From Clarkia xantiana subsp. parviflora (taxonomy: Eukaryota; Streptophyta; Magnoliopsida; Myrtales; Onagraceae), in contig JAPTYO010000002.1 in NCBI GenBank assembly GCA_036873135.1, positions 2,624,952 through 2,688,951 on the forward strand: a DNA stretch of 64,000 nt, read 5' to 3'. This document shows, one piece after another, positions 57,290 through 64,000 of this stretch (within the stretch, counting starts at the first letter, position 1; every line of letters starts with the position of its first letter). The notes under the pieces were generated by a model. The model saw only the letters and a program-made list of their open reading frames with translations. It made no database searches and was not told the origin of the DNA. The position numbers were made by a program, and so were the translations under genes.

Positions 57290-59283
57290 TTACATGAACA
57301 TGTCTCGGTCGAAATCTAGCCTCATCGATCCATCCATGGACCCCGCCTTCTGCAGCCTAATCTGCTCCCTGAACTTAGCTATGAACTCTCCTGCTTTCTT
57401 ATCAACCTCATACGCTTCACTTCCAGCATCACTAAATGAATCATCAGCTACTGCTACTGCTGCTGCTGGTGTTGCTGTTTCTTCTCTATCAAAATTTTCA
57501 ACGAGAAAGCTTCGATCCGAACCAGACCGACATTTTGAAACATCATGTCTGGTTCTTTCATGGGTTTGTTCCGTTTTCTTTGCTTCTGCTCTTTGTCGGA
57601 ATGTTCTAACCGATTTCCCTCTCAAAACTGAAGCTTTGCGTTTCTGATCGCCTTTCTTGCGAACTTCACCTTGAAATTCATCAACTTTTTTGGTGTCACG
57701 CCCAGAATCAGACAAACTCTTGCTATATCGATGCCCGTTGGATCCATCCTTCATGGATGAAGAATTGGACTCTTCTCCACCACTGAATTTTGACTGCAAA
57801 TCCAAATCAGCATTAAACTCAAAGAACGAACTCACCGAAGCCGACTGATGGTGCTTCTCTTTTCCAAGCTTCTCTGTTCTCAACTCAGAAACCACGGTTT
57901 GGGAAAACGAGTTAACCGCACTTTGTTTGGATGCGATTGCGAACGAACTAAACTCTTCTCCACTCTTGTATTTTTTTGCCCACAAATCTTTCTCAGCATT
58001 CAACTCGAAGAACGAACTAGTTGAAGCCGATTGATCGCTCTTCTCTTTCCCGAGTTTTTCCAGTCTAGATTCAAGCAATTCAGAAACCCCACTTTGTGAA
58101 AACTCTTCTCCACCACTGAATTTTGAATTTTCATGTAAATCAGAATTCAACACAAAGAAAGAATCAACTGAAGAAGCAGATTGATTACACTTTTCTTTTC
58201 CAAGCTTCTCCAGCCTCGACTCAATCAATTCAGATACCTCATTTGAGGTTACCGTGCTTTGATTGGATGACGAAGAGGCATTGGAATAGGATCTGAAGGA
58301 GCTGGGCTTCCTAATTTGAGGTTCTTCAACAGAAACATGCCTTGAGTGCAGAGGCGGCTGCTTAATGGCACTCAAATTCTCCCTCATTTCCATTTTTCCC
58401 GACCTCGACCTCCAGGGTATAGGGGAGGGCAGTGGAACGCTCTCGTCGAACTTCTGCTCCAAATTTACAGGCCCCATATCACCAAAGTTTACATTTTTAC
58501 TGCTGTCTTGATTCAGTGAGTCCATCGAGTTAGACCTAGAACTCGAGCTAGAACCACATCCACTTCTAGCCCTAGGTTTAGGTCTAGTTGGGTCAACAAT
58601 TCTTGATCTAAGACTCCTAATTGGCAACCCTAGAGGCTTTTCATTTTCATCAGCAAGACTATTGCTTGGTTTAGCTACTACAATCATGGGTTGGCACTGC
58701 AAGTACTGAGAATTCCAGCTTCGAACAGTATGTTTCTCCGAATCGCCATTTTCACAATTAGACGACTCGGGCACTGATTTTTCCCTAACCTCATCAGTAG
58801 GAACCCTAAACATGGACTCACCTTGGGATATTGACGAAGATCTCCGACCATGAACAGTTGGCTTTTCATCGTACCTGATCGGATCAACCAAAATAGTAAA
58901 TTAAAATCTCGGAATACGGCAAATGCAGCAACAAAATTGTAAATTTTGAGTGAAATTGCTTACAGTTCGTCGAAAATCGCCATGAAATTGCTCACTTGCG
59001 AAACAGATGATTCAGCAGATTCAACGTGGCGAGCGGCGGTGCGGCGGCTGAAAAGGCCGTAGGAAACGGCAATGCCGATGAAGAGGAGGTGGAGGAGCTC
59101 CCAGAACTTGGTGAGAGCGGCTTCGGTGATAAAGTCGGGAGCTTGGGAAGGGAAGAGGGGGAGGGATACGAGGAAGAGGGCGCAGAAGATGGATTTGAGG
59201 AGGAACTTGGTGGAGCGCATAATGGGATTAGGTTTTGGGGGAGAATGGAAAGGTGTCTTGGTGTGGGAGAGCGGATCCGCCAT
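57290..59283 (-). CDS. DUF4408/DUF761 domain protein, membrane-anchored, function unknown
   Basis: Two exons (59283-58964 and 58874-57290) join in frame to 634 residues. I start at ATG 59283 (MADPLSHTKTPF); the frame is open upstream to 59514, but that part is low-complexity leader sequence. The N-terminus has two hydrophobic segments (FLLKSIFCALFLVSLPLF and FWELLHLLFIGIAVSYGLF), the DUF4408 layout. A long Ser-rich, charged, probably disordered middle follows, with three imperfect repeats of SELLESRLEKLGKEK...QSAS..SFFELN at about residues 318, 368 and 434. The C-terminus carries the DUF761 motif (EAYEVDKKAGEFIAKFREQI, about 595-621). Such proteins are common in plants; their biochemical role is unclear. 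No defect seen. Confidence 0.9.
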
Positions 59284-59514
59284 TGATGAGGAAGAAGAGG
59301 GCTGAGGTGAGCCAGGAAGTGGAAGTAGGTACGGTGAAGACGAAGCCAAAAGAATGTGTAGGTTGTGAAGAAAGGTAGACTTTGAGGACAAGGTTAGTAA
59401 AGGGTATGAAGGAAGCAAGGTGGAGCAGAGGATTAGTAAAGGAGGGGATGGGAAATTGCAAAATTGTCTTTGCCACAAATCATTACATTTTTTTGTAGTG
59501 ACAAAAAAAAACAT

Positions 59515-61375
59515 TTCCTTGCAGTTAAAAATGTAAAGAATATATTAAGGGACAAAATATCTAAATAGAAGAAGCAAATTTAGTAACTTTGGCATAATTA
59601 TATGGTTAAATAAATATTTGTTTAGTGCACTAATATGTTTATCTTATGTTATTATTATTATTATAATTTAATCAATACTCGCCACAAACATGTTCGATGA
59701 TTTGGTTATTTGCATTAAGTCGGCAACAACGTTAACGCCTCTCCCTCTTATGAAGAAGTATAAACATCCCGGATTGAGATTATTTATTCAACTTAATTAT
59801 CTCATCTGATTCTTATTTTGTTAAAATAATATCCGGTGCGATCCAACCAAGATTCCGTAACGAAATTAACCATTCTGGGTTTCGTGTTCATTTTAACAAA
59901 ATAATTAAGGTTGAAACGAAGATTATTAGATAAATTTGTTGATTTTATAAAACAATTCCAAATAATTAAGGAAAAAAGGGCATTGCATAAAAACACATAA
60001 GAGCATCATCCATAATTTTATTACATAATATTATTTCAATATAGGTTTAACATATTTGGCAAAAAAAAAAATATATAGGTTTAACATGTGGTTTTTTTTT
60101 TTTAATGTAAAGTGCATACAAATGTATATATTGGTTTCACATAATATTTCTTAAAAGTGGAACTCATCTGTTTTTACATAACATATTTCTTAAATTTAAA
60201 TAATGCATTATGTTGTCATATCATTACATAATCAATTTTTTATCGGTGATTGTTGAAAAGTTTAATAATAAAATATATTTAAAGAATATAGTTAAATAAA
60301 ACTATTGGAGAGTAAATTTTGTTTATGTGTATCTTAACTTTAAGTATTACTTAAAGTGTATTTTATGTGACAATTTTAAGGAACACGAATTATGTAAAAT
60401 CATTGTGGTTTCATATGGTAAATGGCTTCATATACAATGGTTTTACATAATTTGTATTCCTTAAAATTATCACATGAACATATATGTACACTTTAAATAA
60501 TACTCAAAGTTAAAATACATATAAATAATATTTACTCTCTAATAATTTTACTTAGTTATATTCCTTATATATATATTATTAAATTTTTCAACCACCACAA
60601 TAAGTTATTATCATTATTTATGAGATGAATTAATTTGAGATTAAAAAAAAGTTATGTAATAATGTGGCAACATAGTGCATTCGTTAAATTTAATGAATAT
60701 ATTATATAAAAACAAGTAAATTCCACTTTTAAGGAATATTATGTAAAACTATTATAGCATATTTTTTTACATTTTAAAATTGTATGGGGTTATAAAATGT
60801 TTATGAAGTATGAAATTTTGTTTTTTTTACTAACCGAGAAGTCTTAATTATAATTATAATAATAATAATAAAAGGAAGAAAAGTGAATTGTATTTAGCTA
60901 TACCTATCATTTGATAATATGAAGAGGGACCCATTACAGAGAAAAGAAACAATTGTACATTAGGTTCTCCCTAAAATCACTAAAAAAATACTAGTGAAAT
61001 TATCATATATTAAAAAAACGGAACTTATTAGAATGTATGGTGACAAAAAAAAGTATCTAATGGAAAAATATAAAAAAAAAAATTGGGAAATAAATAGTAT
61101 AGAATATACTATATAGTATTTCTAATGATGGCAGAATTTCATCAAAAAAAATTTGTTGGCAGAAAAAAGGAAATGGAAATCTAATGGAAATACAAATATA
61201 TATGGAGGGTGCATTAGAACAATATTTTTATACTAGAGGGTAAAATACCTCTCAAGAAAGTACTGTGGGTGCAATATGTGTAATTAAGTTCAATCCTCCA
61301 AGAAATTTGTCCTTGTCGTGTTACTGTTCATTTTCCACACTGCTCCGATTTCCATTGTAAATCCTGGGTACAGAA
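59515..61375. other. Intergenic DNA with degenerate MITEs
   Basis: No gene seen. 60001-60420 and 60425-60760 are decayed relatives of the AGAGCATCCACAATGG family: they retain ATGGTTTTACATAATTTGTA, TTTACATAACAT and TTAAGGAATATTATGTAAAA motifs. (ATT)n lies near 59653-59670. The 150 bases before 61376 include CTGCTCCGATTTCC and are probably the ARPC5 leader. Confidence 0.5.
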
Positions 61376-62811
61376 ATGGCCGCGGCTGGTGGGTTCGTGG
61401 AGGCGGATAACGCCGAGGCAATAATACTCCAAATTGAGCACAAATCAGGCAAGATCGAGAGCTTGCTCAAACAGTAATCTCTATCTCTTTCTCTGTCGCA
61501 TTTGGAAGCGATTTTAGTTACTGCAGTAACCGATTCATCGGTGTTGATTGCAGGGGGAAACCAGTGGAGGCTTTGAAGAATGCACTCGAGGGATCACCTC
61601 CCAACACTCGAGATGAACGATGCAAGGTATTATTTGCAATTTTTGGCCGGAAATTGAGGGGAGAAGCCATGGAAATTGGCTTGTTCCAAATTGTTGTGTA
61701 TTGTTTTCTAGCTGAAATGAAAGTGAAGAGGTTACTCAAAGATAGAATTGGAAGCTGAAGAGCTTCTGGTTATGGATTTTGAGACCAAATTAATTGATTT
61801 TTGTTTCTTTCACTAAAATGTGCAAGATGATTTTGTCTAAAATTGTTGTGTTCATGGGTTCTGCAGTCAGCGAACTGGATCGTGGTGCACCGAGCGATTA
61901 TGGCTATAAAGAATATAGATTCCTTGTTTTCGTATTTGGATCCCGAGTATTATGACATCCTCATGAAGTGAGTATCTATTCATTTACTGCATTGGAATAT
62001 GAACTGAATACATCACATCGAAGCCACAAGATCTACTAACTTGTTATTTTATTGAAAAATTAAAGCTGGAACTTAGTATCATGTTTTCGCCGCTGATGTT
62101 GTCTTACTTGATTCGATTCGGGTTGGTTTGGATAAAACACATTTCATTGTCTGGAAGGGAAGGGAAGGGAAGTAATTTCCTCTGATTGGCTTCATGTGGT
62201 CATGATCCTTTTTCGCGAACAACACGAATCTGCAACAACGTATAGGACTTTGATGATTATATATTGATCTTTATCATGGCTTTAATTAACCATCATGTTT
62301 CTTACCTGGCCCTAAATATAATGAGATTGAACTGTTGTGTTGTGTTTATGAGCAATACAGAGAATAGAACAGCAATAGTGAGTGAACTTACTACAGTATT
62401 TGAAGTGCAATAAACACCTATCCGACATTATTTCAAGACACATGGATGAATTGCTATTTGAGGGCTGTCTGTTTTAGTAAAAAATGCATGTTTTAAGTTT
62501 GTTTGTGTTTATCTTTCTTTTACCATATTGGTTCATGAAACACCAGAGTCTTGTATTTTGGGATTGGGATAATTGATTCATAGAATTTGATTATTGTTAT
62601 CTTTAGGAGGAGCTTTGTTTGTTCCTTGTCCTCCAAGACAATATTAATATGCCATTGTTTTTCTTAATGATGAAGGTACTTATATCGAGGTTTGTCTACT
62701 GGAGACCGCCCTACATGTGACCAATGCCTAAAGATTCATGAAAAGCTCACAGAGAGGGCTGGATTGGGTTGCATACTTCGTACTTTATCCGACACTGTTA
62801 GAACAGTATGA
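61376..62811 (+). CDS. ARPC5: Actin-related protein 2/3 complex subunit 5
   Basis: Four exons (61376-61473, 61554-61626, 61867-61967, 62676-62811) join in frame with GT-AG introns to give 135 residues, close to the usual ~132 for plant ARPC5. ARPC5 is the smallest subunit of the Arp2/3 complex, which nucleates branched actin filaments; plant mutants in this complex have distorted trichomes and pavement cells. The sequence is helical throughout: FVEADNAEAIILQIEHKSGK, GKPVEALKNALEGSPP, VHRAIMAIKNIDSLFSYLDP, then YLYRGLSTGDRPTCDQCLKI and a C-terminus ILRTLSDTVRTV, the most conserved part. No defect seen. Confidence 0.96.
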
Positions 62812-63725
62812 TTTTTATTTATTTTTAATAAGAAAATAGAAGTCGATTTTGCTTTTATTAAATGGATTGTTGAAAAATGTTTTGGATGCATAAATGAAGA
62901 TTTTAATAACTGCATTTGTAACTTCTGAATAGTCGGGGGCAAAACTCAAATTTGTTAAGATTAAAACGATCGCTTTCTTGTTGGGCAAGGTACAGGTCTT
63001 GCTTGTTGGACAAGGTTCAAACTTGTACCATTTCAATTGGGTGTTGCTAAAAACTTGAAATTTCTATAGAAAGTGATATTGGGTCCCACCAAGCACCAAT
63101 ACATTTGTTCATTTACTTTCTCTTTCTTACTTTCTATTAAAATTTCACAATAAATTTCACACTTTAAAGATTTACTGCGGATTGCCACTTATATTCAATT
63201 ATACTGCGGATTGCCACTTATATTATAATATATATATACATTAAAGCATGTGAACTACGAGTATGTGCTCTATCTCAATCTATCTTTTCCCCAATAAAAT
63301 ATTAAACTAGTATAGATTTACTTTTTTTCTCCTCTATATATATATATATAGCTCATTAAATGAATTGTAATCATATATATAATATATATATTTATTAAAG
63401 CGTATATATCTTCTATTATTAATTTATTACTATACATAAAGGTTGATACCCCAATTTCTGGTCTTTATTTTCAGTTCCCATAATACTTTCCTAAATTTAT
63501 TTGAACTATTGAAGCCACAAAATTAATTGAAGTTATAATAATGCCCGATTACCTCTACATTTCCTTGAGTATCTAACCCTAACTGTATAAAAAAAATCTC
63601 ATAATAATTAATTAATTATAATAAAACAAACTACTAAAAAAATCTCATTATTAATTAATTAATTAATTATTATTGGACAAAAACAACTAATTACCACTTT
63701 TCCAAGTAATCTAATTTTCGTCCCT
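62812..63725. other. ARPC5 3' UTR and AT-rich spacer
   Basis: No gene seen. It contains the MITE at 63039-63176 and a tandem duplication of TACTGCGGATTGCCACTTAT at about 63174-63221, directly next to it. Short (TA)n runs occur near 63338-63351. Confidence 0.45.
63039..63176. mobile_element. Short MITE, copy 2 (partner at 48458)
   Basis: About 138 bp, beginning GGGTGTTGCTA and ending TTTAAAGATTTACT like the copy at 48458-48596; the central 60 bases (GGGTCCCACCAAGCACCAAT...) are essentially identical. The inner inverted repeat is AAATTTCTATAGAAAGT / ACTTTCTATTAAAATTT. Confidence 0.7.
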
Positions 63726-64000
63726 CATATATATAATCCAATCCAACAAACGCTTTCTCCTATTCTCCTTCACAGACCAAAACCATCTCGATATTTCTAT
63801 CCCTGCCCTACAGTAAACACAGATTTCTCTCTGTGCCCTAACCGGATTCTTCATCATCAGCGAAGCTTCTTTTCGTCAGAGAATCCTGAAAAAGTGATTG
63901 CAGTGGAAAAAGGTCACGCCATCTCTGAAAGAACATTTTGAAATTAGTGGTATTTTCCTCAACCTGCGATCACGGACCATCTCTTGTGACTGTTCATGGC
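63726..64000 (+). promoter_or_regulatory. Probable promoter and 5' leader of a gene continuing beyond the window
   Basis: A TATA box (CATATATATAATCC, about 63727-63740) is followed by CT-rich, GC-richer sequence characteristic of a plant 5' leader. An ATG occurs at 63996-63998 at the very edge. Which gene follows cannot be told. Confidence 0.4.

Noticed and set aside
57270..57647. 125-codon plus-strand frame
   Set aside because: Antisense shadow of the DUF761-containing exon.
59284..59514. Upstream extension of the DUF4408/DUF761 frame (77 codons)
   Set aside because: It is Leu/Ser/Pro-rich low-complexity sequence; the ATG at 59283 gives a sensible N-terminus just before the first hydrophobic segment.

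Overview
This window is nuclear DNA from a flowering plant, most likely a eudicot. The intergenic DNA is AT-rich, genes are split by short GT-AG introns, and the proteins are plant types: a metacaspase with an LSD1 zinc finger, AP2/ERF and trihelix factors, a Lunapark protein with plant-style exons, a COP9 signalosome subunit, and mitochondrial ATP synthase delta'. No species can be named. I see no bacterial operon, CRISPR array, rRNA or tRNA gene.

Layout. 1-2877: 5' part of a Ty1/copia retrotransposon on the minus strand, with a gag-pol frame open to the window edge. 4263-5968 (+): ATP synthase delta' subunit. 6688-11002: a complete CACTA DNA transposon with a 3-bp target-site duplication (TSD), carrying a broken kinesin-7 gene fragment. 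11343-14033 (-): type I metacaspase like AMC1. 15827-18149: three non-autonomous DNA elements in a row (hAT, Mutator-like foldback, hAT), each with a TSD. 19565-22302 (+): Lunapark ER protein. 23210-24262 (-): trihelix transcription factor, convergent with Lunapark. 24935-26175: duplicated AT-rich MITE-like block. 26699-31087 (-): ALG12 mannosyltransferase in about 19 exons; its last exon is interrupted by a 244-bp MITE. Two more copies of that MITE lie at 32.2 and 32.6 kb. 33348-34596 (+): NDPK1. 35645-39652 (+): CSN7. 40-46.7 kb: gene-free, AT-rich and repeat-rich. 46755-47390 and 51509-52150 (+): tandem AP2/ERF pair separated by a tandemly triplicated MITE array (49647-51078). 53247-54101: hAT element with 8-bp TSD. 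57290-59283 (-): DUF4408/DUF761 membrane-anchored protein with internal repeats. 61376-62811 (+): ARPC5 of the Arp2/3 complex. The window ends in what looks like the promoter and 5' leader of another gene.

The genes are unrelated housekeeping and regulatory functions (mitochondrial ATP synthesis, cell death control, ER shape, ER N-glycosylation, nucleotide balance, protein degradation control, actin nucleation, transcription) and do not form a pathway. The most unusual material is the interplay of transposons with genes: a CACTA element that picked up a kinesin segment, a MITE that rewrites the ALG12 C-terminus, and a MITE-plus-spacer array between two ERF paralogs with near-identical 3' halves. 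I found no clear new biological system. Exon joins were derived by hand from splice sites, reading-frame continuity and recalled family sequences, so they should be read as models.
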